A DNA stretch of 64,000 nt from Iamia sp. SCSIO 61187 (GTDB taxonomy: Bacteria; Actinomycetota; Acidimicrobiia; Acidimicrobiales; Iamiaceae), in assembly GCF_019443745.1 (NCBI RefSeq), contig NZ_CP050948.1, positions 4,096,001-4,160,000 of the forward strand, in the 5' to 3' direction. Below, piece after piece: positions 45,466 to 54,421 of the stretch (positions are counted from its first letter, which is position 1; the number at the start of each line of letters is the position of its first letter). Below the pieces are notes generated by a model, which made no database searches, was not told where the DNA came from, and was given only the letters and a program-made list of their open reading frames with translations. The position numbers were made by a program, and so were the translations under genes.

Positions 45466-46955
45466 GCATCGACCCCCGCGCCCCGGTCCTGGTCGGCGTC
45501 GGCCAGGTGACCAACCGGGGTGGCGACCTCGTCGACCCGATCACGCTCGCCGCCGAGGCGACCCGCGCCGCCCTGGCCGACTGCGGTGGGCGACTGGTCC
45601 CCGACACCGTCGCCATGCCCGGCATCTTGTCGCCCCGCACCGAGCATCCGGCCCAGCGCCTCGACGTCGTCCTCGGCTTCGGCGCCCGCCGCCACCTCTC
45701 GTCCACCATCGGCGGCAACACGCCCCAGTGGCTGGTCGGTGTGCTGGGAGCGGACATCGCCGCCGGGCGCTGCGACGTGGCCCTGATCGCCGGGGCCGAG
45801 GCCGGGGCCTCGGCCCGGCAGGCCCGCAAGGGAGGCAGCCCGCCGCCGGTCAGCATCGAGGCGCCCGACGCCGACGTCGAGATCGGCGACACCCGCATCG
45901 GCGCGTCCGATCGCGAGATGTCCGCCGGCCTGGCGCCGCCGCCGTTCCTGTACCCGATCCTGGAGTCGGCCGTCGCGCACGCCGCCGGTCGAACCCTGGA
46001 CGAGCAGCGGCGGTTCCTCGGCGCCTTCATGGCGCTGGCGACCTCCGTGGCCGCCTCCCGCCCCGACCTCGCCTGGTTCCCCCGGGTCCGGTCGGCCGCA
46101 GAGCTGTCGGAGCCCACGCCCGACAACCGGATGATCGCCGAGCCGTACACCAAGCTGATGAACGCCATCATCGAGGTGGACCAAGCGGCCGCGCTGGTGC
46201 TGTGCTCGGTGGAGGCGGCCGAGGCCGCCGGCGTCCCCCGCGACCGGTGGGTGTTCCCGCTCGGCGTGGCTGACCTGAACGACGTCTTCCACCCCGTGCA
46301 GCGGCCGGAGCTGCACCGATCTCCGGCGATCGAGGCTGCCGGCCGGCGCCTGTTCGACGACGTCGGCGTGGGCCTCGACGACATCTCCCGCTTCGACTTC
46401 TACTCATGCTTCCCCGTGGCCGTGGAGATGTCGGCCACGGCGCTGGGGCTGGACCTGGCCGACGAGCGGCCGTTCACGGTCACCGGCGGCCACGCCTACT
46501 TCGGTGGTCCGGGGAACGACTATACGACCCACAGCATCGCCACCATGGCCGCCGAGCTGCGGGCCGACCCGGGGGCGGTGGGCCTCACCAGCGGGCTGGG
46601 CTGGTACGTCACCAAGCACTCGCTCGGGTTGTGGAGCACCGAGCCGCGGGGCTCCGGCTTCGTCCGGCCCGACCTCTCCGAGGAACAGGCCAGCATCGAC
46701 GCCACCGCCCGGCCGCTGGCGCCCATCGACGCCACCTGCGAGGCCACCGTGGACGGGTGGACGGTGATCCACGACCGCGACATGGGCCCGGCGGCCGTGG
46801 TCGCCTACGCCACCACCGACGAGGGAGCCCGCGCCGTGGTCCGCCGGGACGATCCCGGCCTGGCCGCCGAGCTGTCCGGCGGTCAGCTGGTGCGCAGCCG
46901 CATCGTGGTCGAGCCTCCGTCCGAGGGCGAGGGCCCGGCGGGCTTCACCATCTGA
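45462..46955 (+). CDS. Long thiolase-like protein with C-terminal extension (Rv1867-like)
   Basis: 497 residues from the GTG at 45462. A thiolase fold of about 390 residues begins APVLVGVGQVTNRGG and includes SSTIGGNTPQWLVGVLGA where the nucleophilic Cys would sit, but no Cys is present. TGGHAYFGGPGNDYTTHSIA near 348 is the His loop. The last 95 residues (from about AEEQASIDATARPL) look like an OB-type extension, resembling the separate DUF35 partners elsewhere in the window. Fused thiolase-OB architecture is known from proteins like mycobacterial Rv1867, whose function is not settled. Confidence 0.8.
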   Translation: MSIDPRAPVLVGVGQVTNRGGDLVDPITLAAEATRAALADCGGRLVPDTVAMPGILSPRTEHPAQRLDVVLGFGARRHLSSTIGGNTPQWLVGVLGADIAAGRCDVALIAGAEAGASARQARKGGSPPPVSIEAPDADVEIGDTRIGASDREMSAGLAPPPFLYPILESAVAHAAGRTLDEQRRFLGAFMALATSVAASRPDLAWFPRVRSAAELSEPTPDNRMIAEPYTKLMNAIIEVDQAAALVLCSVEAAEAAGVPRDRWVFPLGVADLNDVFHPVQRPELHRSPAIEAAGRRLFDDVGVGLDDISRFDFYSCFPVAVEMSATALGLDLADERPFTVTGGHAYFGGPGNDYTTHSIATMAAELRADPGAVGLTSGLGWYVTKHSLGLWSTEPRGSGFVRPDLSEEQASIDATARPLAPIDATCEATVDGWTVIHDRDMGPAAVVAYATTDEGARAVVRRDDPGLAAELSGGQLVRSRIVVEPPSEGEGPAGFTI

Positions 46956-46967
46956 GGCCCAGGGTCC

Positions 46968-48230
46968 TCAGGCCACCCGGCGGGGCGACTGGCCGGGAGT
47001 CGGCTCGCCGGGGTGGAGCGGCGGCTCGGCCTCGTCGGCGGTCTTGGGTCCCCAGAGGGCGGTGAAGATCGCTGCGGCCAGGCTGACGCCGGCCGCCAGG
47101 TAGAGGGCGGGGCCATCCCCTCGACGAACGCGCGGCGAGCGACGTCGGCGAGCGGCACACCCGCCTCGCTTAGACTCTCGGCCACCGCCAGCGCGCCGCC
47201 GATCCCATCACGCACGGGCTCGGCGGCCTCGTCGGGCACGCCCACGGTGGCCGGCTCGACGGCGGACCTGTAGCCGGCGTTCAGCACCGACCCGATCAGC
47301 GCGATGCCCACCGCGCCACCCATCTCCCGGACGGTGTCGTTGAGCGCAGAGGCCACGCCCTGCTTCTCCTCGGGCAGCGACGAGGTGATGGCAGAGGTGG
47401 ACGGGCTCATCGCCAGCCCCACCCCGGCGCCGATCACGAGCATGCCGGGGAGCACGGAGGCGTAGCCGCTGTCGGCATCGGCGAGCACGGCGAAGAGCGC
47501 GAGCCCGGCGGCGAGCAGCAGCATCCCGGTGACCAGGGTGCGCCGAAAGCCGATCCGCTCGGCGATGGTGGGCGCCGTGGTCGACAGCGGCATCATCATC
47601 GCGGCCATCGGCAACAGCCCGGCGGCCGCGATGAGGGCCGAGTAGCCGAGCACCCGCCTGCAGGAACTGGACCAGCACGAGGAACAGCGAGAACATCACC
47701 CCGAAGACCACGAACAGGTTGACGGAGCCGGCGGCCAGGCCACGGATGGCGAAGATCCTCACGTCGAGCAGCGGGTGCTCGCTGCGGTGCTCGACGGCCA
47801 CGAAGACCAGCGATCCCAGGACGCCGGCCGTGATCGCGGCCATGGTGATGGGCGCGGTCCAGCCCTGCTCGGCGCCCTCTGCGAACAGGCCGATGATGCC
47901 GCCCGCGCCGGCGAAGCCGGCCCAGATCCCGATGGCCTTGGCCTTCTCGTCGGCCGGGAAGTTGGTGGTGATGACCGACAGCGTCACCGGCATGACCATG
48001 GCTGCCGCGACGCCGGCGAGGACCCGGAGGGCGATGAGCGTGCTCGGGTCGCCTGCGAACGCCGAGGCGACGTTCACCGCGGCGAAGGCGACGAGCCCGA
48101 TGGCGAGCACCGGCTTTCGGCCCCAGCGGCCGCCGATGGCGCCCGCCGGCATGAGCAGCGCGGCCAGAGCCACCGTGTAGCGGTTGATGATCCACAGGAG
48201 CTGGCTCTGGGGGCTCCGAGTCAGGCCATG
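46968..48230 (-). pseudogene. MFS transporter (DHA2-like), truncated and twice frameshifted
   Basis: Membrane segments are recognisable: LLWIINRYTVALAALLMPAG with GGRWGRKPVLAIGLVAFAAV (the A-loop motif), VMPVTLSVITTNFPADEKAK, SVNLFVVFGVMFSLFLVLVQ, then after one extra G near 47655 VLGYSALIAAAGLLPMAAMM and SPSTSAITSSLPEEKQGVAS. A missing base near 47118 shifts the last 45 codons. The first transmembrane helix and a start codon are absent. It was probably a drug/metabolite exporter or substrate transporter. No transporter in the window remains intact apart from this remnant. Confidence 0.82.
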
Positions 48231-48344
48231 CCTCGCATCTTTGCCGACGCCGGCCCGGCGGCAGGCGAGGGGCATCGCCCTTCGCCATGTGCGACAATCG
48301 CTGGCGATGTCTCGTGACGGACGGGCACGACCGAAGGGGCCACG

Positions 48345-49751
48345 ATGAGCGAAGTGACCATGACGATCGACGGCGCGGAGGCGACCACGGAGGGGACCTT
48401 CGACGTCGTCAACCCGGCCACCGGGGCGGCCGAGGCGAAGGCGCCGGACTGCACGCCCCAGCAGCTGGAGACGGCCATGGCCTCGGCGGCCAAGGCGTAC
48501 CGGGACTGGCGCCGCGACGAAGCCCGTCGGCGCGAGCTGCTTCGCACCTCCGCCGACGCCCTCATGGCGGCCGCCGACGACATCGCGCCGATCCTGACCC
48601 AGGAGCAGGGCAAGCCGCTGGGCGAATCGACGATGGAGGTGCTCGGCGCCGCCATCTGGTTCCAGTACTACGCAGACCTCGAGATCCCCCGCCAGGTGAT
48701 CCAGGACGACGACGCCGCCTTCGTCGAGGTCGTGCAGCGCCCCCTCGGGGTGGTCGCCGGCATCACGCCGTGGAACTTCCCGCTGGTCCTCGCCTCCTGG
48801 AAGATCGCCCCTGCCCTGCTGGCCGGGAACACCATGGTCCTCAAGCCGTCGCCGTTCACCCCCCGGGCCACGCTCAAGGTCGGCGAGATCCTGCGCGACG
48901 TTCTGCCCCCGGGTGTGCTCAACGTGATCAGCGGGCGCGATCCGCTCGGCGCCTCCATGACCGCCCACCCGATCCCACGCAAGATCAGCTTCACCGGGTC
49001 GGTGGCCACCGGGAAGAAGGTGGCGGCCGCCGCAGCCCCGGACCTCAAGCGCACCACCCTGGAGCTGGGCGGCAACGACCCGGCCATCGTCCTCGACGAC
49101 GTGGACGTCGACGCCGTGGTCGAAAAGCTCTTCTGGGGAGCCTTTCAGAACAACGGCCAGGTGTGCTCGGCCATCAAGCGCGTGTACGTCCCCGAGTCCC
49201 TGCACGACCGCATCGTCGGCGGCCTCGCCGACCGAGCCCGTTCGGTGAAGGTCGGTGCCGGCACGGAAGCCGACGTCCAGCTCGGTCCGATCAACAACCG
49301 CCCCCAGTTCGAGCGGGTCAGCGAGCTGGTCGCCGACGCCCTCTCCTCCGGTGCGGTCGCGGCCGCCGGCGGGCGGCCGATGGAGACCGACGGCTTCTTC
49401 TTCCAGCCGACGATCCTCACCAACGTCTCCGAAGGCACGCGCATCGTGGACGAGGAGCAGTTCGGCCCGGCGCTGCCAGTCATCACCTACCGCGACGTCG
49501 ACGAGGTCGTGGCGCGGGCCAATGCCACCCACTACGGGCTCTCCGGATCGGTGTGGGGCACGGACGTCGACCGCGCCACGCAGATCGCCGAGGACCTCGA
49601 GTGCGGTACCGCGTGGGTGAACACCCACCTGGCACTCGCCCCCCACCAGCCCTTCGGGGGCGCCAAGTGGAGCGGGATCGGCGTCGAGAACGGCACGTGG
49701 GGCCTGCTCGGGTTCTGCGAACCCCAGGTCGTCCACCGCTCCAAGGCCTGA
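48345..49751 (+). CDS. Aldehyde dehydrogenase (NAD(P)-dependent, betaine/succinate-semialdehyde-like)
   Basis: 468 residues. TPWNFPLVLASWKIAPALLA near 145, GNTMVLKPSPFTP, Glu in LELGGNDPAIVL near 240, catalytic Cys in NNGQVCSAIKRV near 274. C-terminal segment APHQPFGGAKWSGIGVENG. The N-terminal 30 residues include the FDVVNPATG opening. Oxidises aldehyde to acid. Divergent to the MFS remnant; the earlier use of the promoter region by a transporter/aldehyde dehydrogenase pair seems likely. Not closely related to the enzyme at 23657. Confidence 0.92.
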   Translation: MSEVTMTIDGAEATTEGTFDVVNPATGAAEAKAPDCTPQQLETAMASAAKAYRDWRRDEARRRELLRTSADALMAAADDIAPILTQEQGKPLGESTMEVLGAAIWFQYYADLEIPRQVIQDDDAAFVEVVQRPLGVVAGITPWNFPLVLASWKIAPALLAGNTMVLKPSPFTPRATLKVGEILRDVLPPGVLNVISGRDPLGASMTAHPIPRKISFTGSVATGKKVAAAAAPDLKRTTLELGGNDPAIVLDDVDVDAVVEKLFWGAFQNNGQVCSAIKRVYVPESLHDRIVGGLADRARSVKVGAGTEADVQLGPINNRPQFERVSELVADALSSGAVAAAGGRPMETDGFFFQPTILTNVSEGTRIVDEEQFGPALPVITYRDVDEVVARANATHYGLSGSVWGTDVDRATQIAEDLECGTAWVNTHLALAPHQPFGGAKWSGIGVENGTWGLLGFCEPQVVHRSKA

Positions 49752-49843
49752 CCACCCGCATCCCCACGCAGAGCACGACAACCCGTGACCACACGCCGCA
49801 AAGCGTTCATCGCGGGACCGCCCACCGTGCAGGAGACGACCGG

Positions 49844-50394
49844 ATGCCCCGCCGATCGCTGACCAAGCCTCGCCCTGGCCGCATCCACCGCCCACCTGGT
49901 GTACGAGGTGGGGCGCCCAGATCGGTCTCCTCGGTGCGGCGACAGCAGGGATCGTCTCGGCCGGCGCCGGGTTCGGGGGCGCTGCTGTCTGGGCGTGGCG
50001 CCGCGCCGAGCGCAGCGCCGACGGCGATCACGGCGTCGCGGCGACCGATGCGCTGCTCGCGGCCGCGGCCGTCGCCCACCTCACCGGATGGCCACGCCGC
50101 CGAGGGCCACTCGGCCTGCCCCTCCTGGTCGAGTGCGAGGGCATGGGCCCTCAGCTCATGGGGCCCTACAACGCCATCCTCTACACCAGCGGCCTCGCCG
50201 CCCTCGCCGCCCTGGCGGCCGAGGGCGGTGGCGCGGCCCGCGGTCCGGCGCTGCTCGGCGCTGCGGCCGCGCCCCGTGCTGGTCGTTCTGCAACGGGTCG
50301 ACCATCGGGCCCGGGAGCGCCGGGCACAGGAGCGCCCGCGAAGGTGGAACCGGCGCCTGCGTGCCGGCGGCGCAGGTTCCGGTGGGATCAGCCC
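49844..50394 (+). pseudogene. Probable decayed membrane protein gene
   Basis: The 676-base gap 49752-50427 has no intact gene. Pieces in different frames read like a small membrane protein: LALAASTAHLVYEVG, QIGLLGAATAGIVSAGAGFG, VWAWRRAERSADGDHGV, ATDALLAAAAVAHLTGW, and LMGPYNAILYTSGLAALAAL, ending in an Arg-rich tail. Alternating hydrophobic segments and frame changes suggest a ruined gene, but G+C-rich non-coding DNA can also give Ala/Gly-rich pseudo-peptides, so this is tentative. I recognise no family. Confidence 0.4.
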
Positions 50395-50427
50395 CTCGTC
50401 ATGGTCCAGGTGTTGTCCGGTCTGATC

Positions 50428-51567
50428 TCAGCTCGTCGCAGCCGCTTCGCTGGCGAAGCGTTCCAGCACGTCGGCGTACTCGTTGACCATGTCCAAGACG
50501 ACCTGGCCCGCCTTTTTGGTCGAGTTCATCTGCCCGACGACTTGCCCGACGAAGTAGGTGGCCAGCTCGTGAGCTCCAGACCCGGGCGTGTTCGCGGCAC
50601 GGTTGATGCGCGCTTGGGCCTCGGAGACGAGCAGCGGCTGCAGCGGCATGCCGAGGGTGCCGGGCCCGTCGGGTCGCTCCCACTCCTCGGTCCACTTCGT
50701 CTTCAGCATGCGGGCCGGCTTGCCGGTGATCGACCGAGAACGCACCGTGTCCTTCGATCCGGCGGCCAGGTACTTGTCCTTGATCACCGGCTGGGTCTCG
50801 GCCTCCACTGTGGTGAGCCACACCGAGCCGCACCAGACGCCCTCAGCGCCGAGGGCCATGGACGCGGCGACCTGGCGACCGTTGGCGATGCCACCGGCGG
50901 CGACCACCGGGGTGGGCGCGACCGCGTCGACCACCTGGGGGATGAGGACCATGGTGGCGATCTCACCGGTGTGTCCGCCCCCCTCGGTCCCCTGGGCGAC
51001 AACGATGTCCACGCCGATCTCCTGGTGGCGCAGTGCGTGCTCGGGTGTGCCGGCCAGGGCGGCGACGACCACGCCAGCGGCGTGGGCTCGGTCGATCAGC
51101 GCCGACGGCGGCGGGCCGAGGGCGCTGGCGATCAGCTTGATGTCGTGCCCGAAGGCCACGTCGAGCAGCGGCTCGTAGCCCTTGGGCGACACGTTCATGC
51201 CGCCGAGACGGGCGACAGCCTCCTTCTGCTCGGGGTCGAGCTCGGGCACCGCGTAGCGGGCCAAGATCTCATCGACGAAGGCCTGGTGCTCCGGCGGGAG
51301 CAGCTGGCGCAGCGCATCGCGGTCGAGGCCGCCCTCCTCGGCGCCCGCGTACTTCTGGGGCAGCAGCAGGTCGACGCCGTAGGGACGGCCCGCGACATGC
51401 TCCTCGATCCACGTGAGGTCGATCTCGAGCTGCTTGGGTGTGTGCGCCACCGCGCCGAGCACGCCGAACCCGCCAGCGTTGGTCACTGCGGCGACGACGT
51501 CGCGACAGTGGCTGAAGGCGAGGATCGGATACTCGACGCCGAGCATGTCGGCTACGCGGGTCTTCAC
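50428..51567 (-). CDS. Nitronate monooxygenase-like flavoprotein (NPD family)
   Basis: 379 residues from a GTG at 51567, with GGGGGA upstream; the frame continues upstream into the P450 gene but that part is antisense or out-of-frame noise. MLGVEYPILAFSHCRDVVAA at the N-terminus, GTEGGGHTGEIATMVLIPQV near 190 with the conserved His, VVAAGGIANGRQVAASMALG near 224. FMN TIM barrel. It follows the P450 by 25 bases on the same strand, so both share a promoter. A different branch from 21442-22425, having a longer middle segment. Confidence 0.85.
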   Translation of the reverse strand: MKTRVADMLGVEYPILAFSHCRDVVAAVTNAGGFGVLGAVAHTPKQLEIDLTWIEEHVAGRPYGVDLLLPQKYAGAEEGGLDRDALRQLLPPEHQAFVDEILARYAVPELDPEQKEAVARLGGMNVSPKGYEPLLDVAFGHDIKLIASALGPPPSALIDRAHAAGVVVAALAGTPEHALRHQEIGVDIVVAQGTEGGGHTGEIATMVLIPQVVDAVAPTPVVAAGGIANGRQVAASMALGAEGVWCGSVWLTTVEAETQPVIKDKYLAAGSKDTVRSRSITGKPARMLKTKWTEEWERPDGPGTLGMPLQPLLVSEAQARINRAANTPGSGAHELATYFVGQVVGQMNSTKKAGQVVLDMVNEYADVLERFASEAAATS

Positions 51568-51592
51568 AGCGGGTTCCCCCTGTTGGGTGTGG

Positions 51593-52843
51593 TCAGGACG
51601 TGATGGGCACGCACCGCGGACCGCGCACCTGACCCCCGGTCCAGGTGACGGCGTCGGGGTCGGCCAGCTCGAAGGTCGGGATGCGCTCGAGGAAGGTCTC
51701 GAGCGCGACCTTGATCTCCATGCGGGCGAGGTTGGACCCGAGACAGCGGTGGATGCCGGACCCGAAGGCGAAGTGGCGGTTCCGCTTCCGGTCGATGATG
51801 AACTGGTCCGGGTCCTCGAACATCTCGGGGTCGTGGTTGCCCGCGGGGAAGGCCATGAGGATCTTGTCACCCTCCTTCATCGGGCACCCGGCGAGCTCGG
51901 TGTCCTCGGTGACGTACCGGGCCATGGTGACCGGGCTGTAGAAGCGCAGGAACTCCTCGACGGCCATCGGCATGAGCTCGGGCTCGTCGCGGAGGCGCTG
52001 CTGGTCCTCGGGGTGGGTGGCCAGGTGCCACAGCGCGGAGCCGATGTTGCTCCACGTGGTGTCGATGCCGGCCACGAGCAGCAAGAAGCACGTGCCGAGC
52101 AGGTGCTGGTCGGAGATGGGCTCGTCGGTCTCGGCCTCGATGAGCATGGTGATGATGTCGTCGGGCCGGGTGCCCGGCTCCATGGCCCGCCGTTCGGCCA
52201 CGGCACCGACGAAGTACATCGTCATCTCGCCGAGGGCGTCCATGGCACCGTCGATGTTCTGGAACCCGTTCTGCAGGGTGCGGACGACCCAGCCGGTGAA
52301 CTTGTCCTCGTCCTCGACGGGCACGCCGAGCATCTGGGCGATGATCCGCACCGGGATGTGCCGGGCGTAGTCGGACGCCGCGTCGCCGTGGCCGTCGCTG
52401 AAGTGCTCGTCGATCAGATCGTTGGCCAGCCCGCGGGTGATCGGCGTCATCTTCTCGATCGCCGTCGGACCGAAGGCGGGCAACAGCAGCCGGCGGGCCC
52501 ACGTGTGCACCGGCGGATCGGAGCTGATCGGCGGCACGGGCATGAGGTCGTTGATCGGCTGGTCGAACGGCGACACGACGACGATGTCGCGGGAGGAGAA
52601 CCGCTCGACGTCGTGCGCGATCTCCGTGAGGTCCTCGTAACGCACCGGCAGCCACGTGCGCTGACGACGCTCGGTGAAGGCAATCGGACAGCGCTCACGC
52701 TGCTCGGACCACCGCTGCTCGGGATGGACCACGTAGTCCTCGTCCATCAGGTCGAAGTCGGTGGCCCAATCCGTGACGGGGCCGTAGTCCTCCTGCACGC
52801 CGGCACGGAACTGCAGGCCGGTGGTCGGTGTCGGTTCAGTCAT
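51593..52843 (-). CDS. Cytochrome P450
   Basis: 416 residues from the ATG at 52843. Heme loop FAFGSGIHRCLGSNLAR with Cys367, I-helix LLVAGIDTTWSN, EEFLRFY. A 20-residue N-terminal lead precedes the TDWATDFDLMDEDYV opening. Divergent, with an 82-base gap, from a ferredoxin reductase; a [3Fe-4S] ferredoxin gene follows the reductase, giving a complete electron-transfer chain in one place. The gap contains TGAGACAT, similar to the half-site at 27504 and 28404. Likely hydroxylates the same class of substrate as the other two P450s. Confidence 0.93.
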   Translation of the reverse strand: MTEPTPTTGLQFRAGVQEDYGPVTDWATDFDLMDEDYVVHPEQRWSEQRERCPIAFTERRQRTWLPVRYEDLTEIAHDVERFSSRDIVVVSPFDQPINDLMPVPPISSDPPVHTWARRLLLPAFGPTAIEKMTPITRGLANDLIDEHFSDGHGDAASDYARHIPVRIIAQMLGVPVEDEDKFTGWVVRTLQNGFQNIDGAMDALGEMTMYFVGAVAERRAMEPGTRPDDIITMLIEAETDEPISDQHLLGTCFLLLVAGIDTTWSNIGSALWHLATHPEDQQRLRDEPELMPMAVEEFLRFYSPVTMARYVTEDTELAGCPMKEGDKILMAFPAGNHDPEMFEDPDQFIIDRKRNRHFAFGSGIHRCLGSNLARMEIKVALETFLERIPTFELADPDAVTWTGGQVRGPRCVPITS

Positions 52844-52925
52844 CTGCTCATCCTCAGTCGCGGGCCATGAGACATCATACGCAGTGCATCTCGCGGGTCG
52901 CCAAAGGACATGCCACGCTGTCCGG

Positions 52926-54116
52926 ATGCTCGACAACGGACGTGCGGTGATCGTCGGTGGTTCGCTCGCGGGGCTGCGCACGGCGCAGTCGCTGCGACGG
53001 GAGGGCCACGAGGGGCCGATCACCATCATCTCCGACGAGCCGCACTGGCCTCCCTACGACCGGCCGCCGCTGTCGAAGCAGGTGCTGGTCGGCTCCCTCG
53101 CACCGGAGCGGGTGCGACTTCGGGTACCGGACGAGGTCGACGCCGAGGTCTGCACCGGGGTGCGCGCTGTCGGTCTCGACCTCGCCGCCCGGACCGTGCT
53201 GCTCGAGCACAGCGAGCGCGTGCCCTACGACGGCCTCGTGGTGGCCACCGGTGCCTCGCCACGGCGGATCCCGGCCACCGAAGCCCTGGCCGGGGTCCAC
53301 GTGCTGCGCACGATCGACGACAGCCTGGCCCTGCGCGCCGAGCTCGAACATGCAGCGCAGGTCGTGGTGGTGGGGGCCGGCTTCATCGGCTGCGAGGTCG
53401 CCAGCTCGTGTCGAGCGCTCGGCCTGGACGTCACCATCGTCGACGCGCTCCCCTTCCCGCTCACGCCGCTGGGTGCCCGCGCCGGCGAGATCGTCCGTGC
53501 TCTCCATGAGGCCAACGGGGTCCGGCTTCGCCTCGGCACCGGGGTGGTCGGCTTCGACGGCGACGACCGCGTGCGTGGGGTGCGCCTCGCCGACGGCACC
53601 ACCGTCGGGGCCGACGTCGTGGTGGTGGGCATCGGCGTCGTGCCGGCCACCAGGTGGCTGGACGGCTCCGGGCTCACCCTCGACGACGGCGTGGCGTGCG
53701 ACGAGGCGTGCCTGGCCCGCGGCGGCGGCGACCGGGTGGTTGCCGTCGGCGACGTCGCCCGGTGGGACCACCCTCGCTACGGGACGAGCCGGATCGAGCA
53801 CTGGACCAACGCCGGCGAGCAGGCCGCCCACGCCGCCAAGGCACTCGTGCACGGCAGGGAAGCGGCGGGCCCGTTCGCGCCGGTCCCCTACTTCTGGTCC
53901 GACCAGTTCGGCCGCAAGCTCCAGTTCGTGGGCACGTGCGGCGCCGACGACGAGTTCGCGATCGTCGAGGGCTCGGTGGACGACGGCCGTTGGGTGGCTG
54001 CCTACGGGCGCGACGGCGTCACCGTGGCCGCGCTGTGCGTCGGCTGGCCGGCCCGGCTGGCACCGTGGCACCAGCTCGTGACCGAAGCCGCCGCCTTCCC
54101 CCCGTCGGTCCCGTAG
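52926..54116 (+). CDS. FAD-dependent ferredoxin reductase (rubredoxin/putidaredoxin reductase type)
   Basis: 396 residues. FAD motif VIVGGSLAGLRTAQSL near 8; YDRPPLSK near 44 (the conserved PPLSK loop); VVATGAS; NAD motif VVVGAGFIGCEVASSC near 147; VVAVGDVARWDHPRYG near 275 with the FAD-binding Asp; EHWTNAGEQAAHAA. It passes electrons from NAD(P)H to a ferredoxin for a P450. Placed head-to-head with the P450 at 51593 and tail-to-tail with the ferredoxin at 54164, so the three are a functional set; it may also serve the other P450s, which lack nearby partners. Confidence 0.93.
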   Translation: MLDNGRAVIVGGSLAGLRTAQSLRREGHEGPITIISDEPHWPPYDRPPLSKQVLVGSLAPERVRLRVPDEVDAEVCTGVRAVGLDLAARTVLLEHSERVPYDGLVVATGASPRRIPATEALAGVHVLRTIDDSLALRAELEHAAQVVVVGAGFIGCEVASSCRALGLDVTIVDALPFPLTPLGARAGEIVRALHEANGVRLRLGTGVVGFDGDDRVRGVRLADGTTVGADVVVVGIGVVPATRWLDGSGLTLDDGVACDEACLARGGGDRVVAVGDVARWDHPRYGTSRIEHWTNAGEQAAHAAKALVHGREAAGPFAPVPYFWSDQFGRKLQFVGTCGADDEFAIVEGSVDDGRWVAAYGRDGVTVAALCVGWPARLAPWHQLVTEAAAFPPSVP

Positions 54117-54120
54117 CCGG

Positions 54121-54136
54121 GCGGGTCGGTACCCGC
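54121..54136. terminator. Hairpin between convergent reductase and ferredoxin genes
   Basis: GCGGGT and ACCCGC arms around CGGT, five bases after the reductase stop and 27 before the ferredoxin stop. A short stem, but in the expected place for a two-way terminator. Confidence 0.4.
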
Positions 54137-54163
54137 GGCGAGACGGAAGCCGGCCGGCACACG

Positions 54164-54361
54164 TCAGTCGTCGCTGATGGTGATGGCGTACTCGGGGCAG
54201 TTGTCGACGGCGAGCTGCGCCGCCTCCTCCTGGCCGAGCGGCACCTCGCCGTCGCCCTTCACCCACGCCATGCCCAGATCGTCGACCTCGAACAGGTCCG
54301 GGGCGAGGACGACGCATCGGTTGTGGCCCTGGCACTTCTCCTGGTCAACGTGAACGCGCAT
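54164..54361 (-). CDS. [3Fe-4S] ferredoxin, P450 redox partner type
   Basis: 65 residues from the ATG at 54361. Cluster ligands Cys10, Cys16 and Cys55 in C-x2-H-x2-C ... CP, with His13 where a fourth Cys would be; this CxxHxxC form is the known actinobacterial P450 ferredoxin type. Acidic overall, ending TISDD. It is 60 bases downstream of the hydratase gene on the same strand, so it may be read from the long operon or from its own promoter. Partner: the reductase at 52926 and the three intact P450s. Confidence 0.92.
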   Translation of the reverse strand: MRVHVDQEKCQGHNRCVVLAPDLFEVDDLGMAWVKGDGEVPLGQEEAAQLAVDNCPEYAITISDD

Positions 54362-54421
54362 GACGGCAACCCTAGCCCTCCTGACGATACACGGACCGAG
54401 CCTTGACACATGTCGCCCGCC

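Noticed and set aside
48292-48311. GACA-N11-TGTC-like match before the aldehyde dehydrogenase
   Set aside because: The spacer is one base shorter than at the three grouped sites, and the flanks do not match.
47208-49895. Minus-strand frame of 895 codons
   Set aside because: Only 47655-48230 carries MFS sequence; upstream it is antisense to the aldehyde dehydrogenase.
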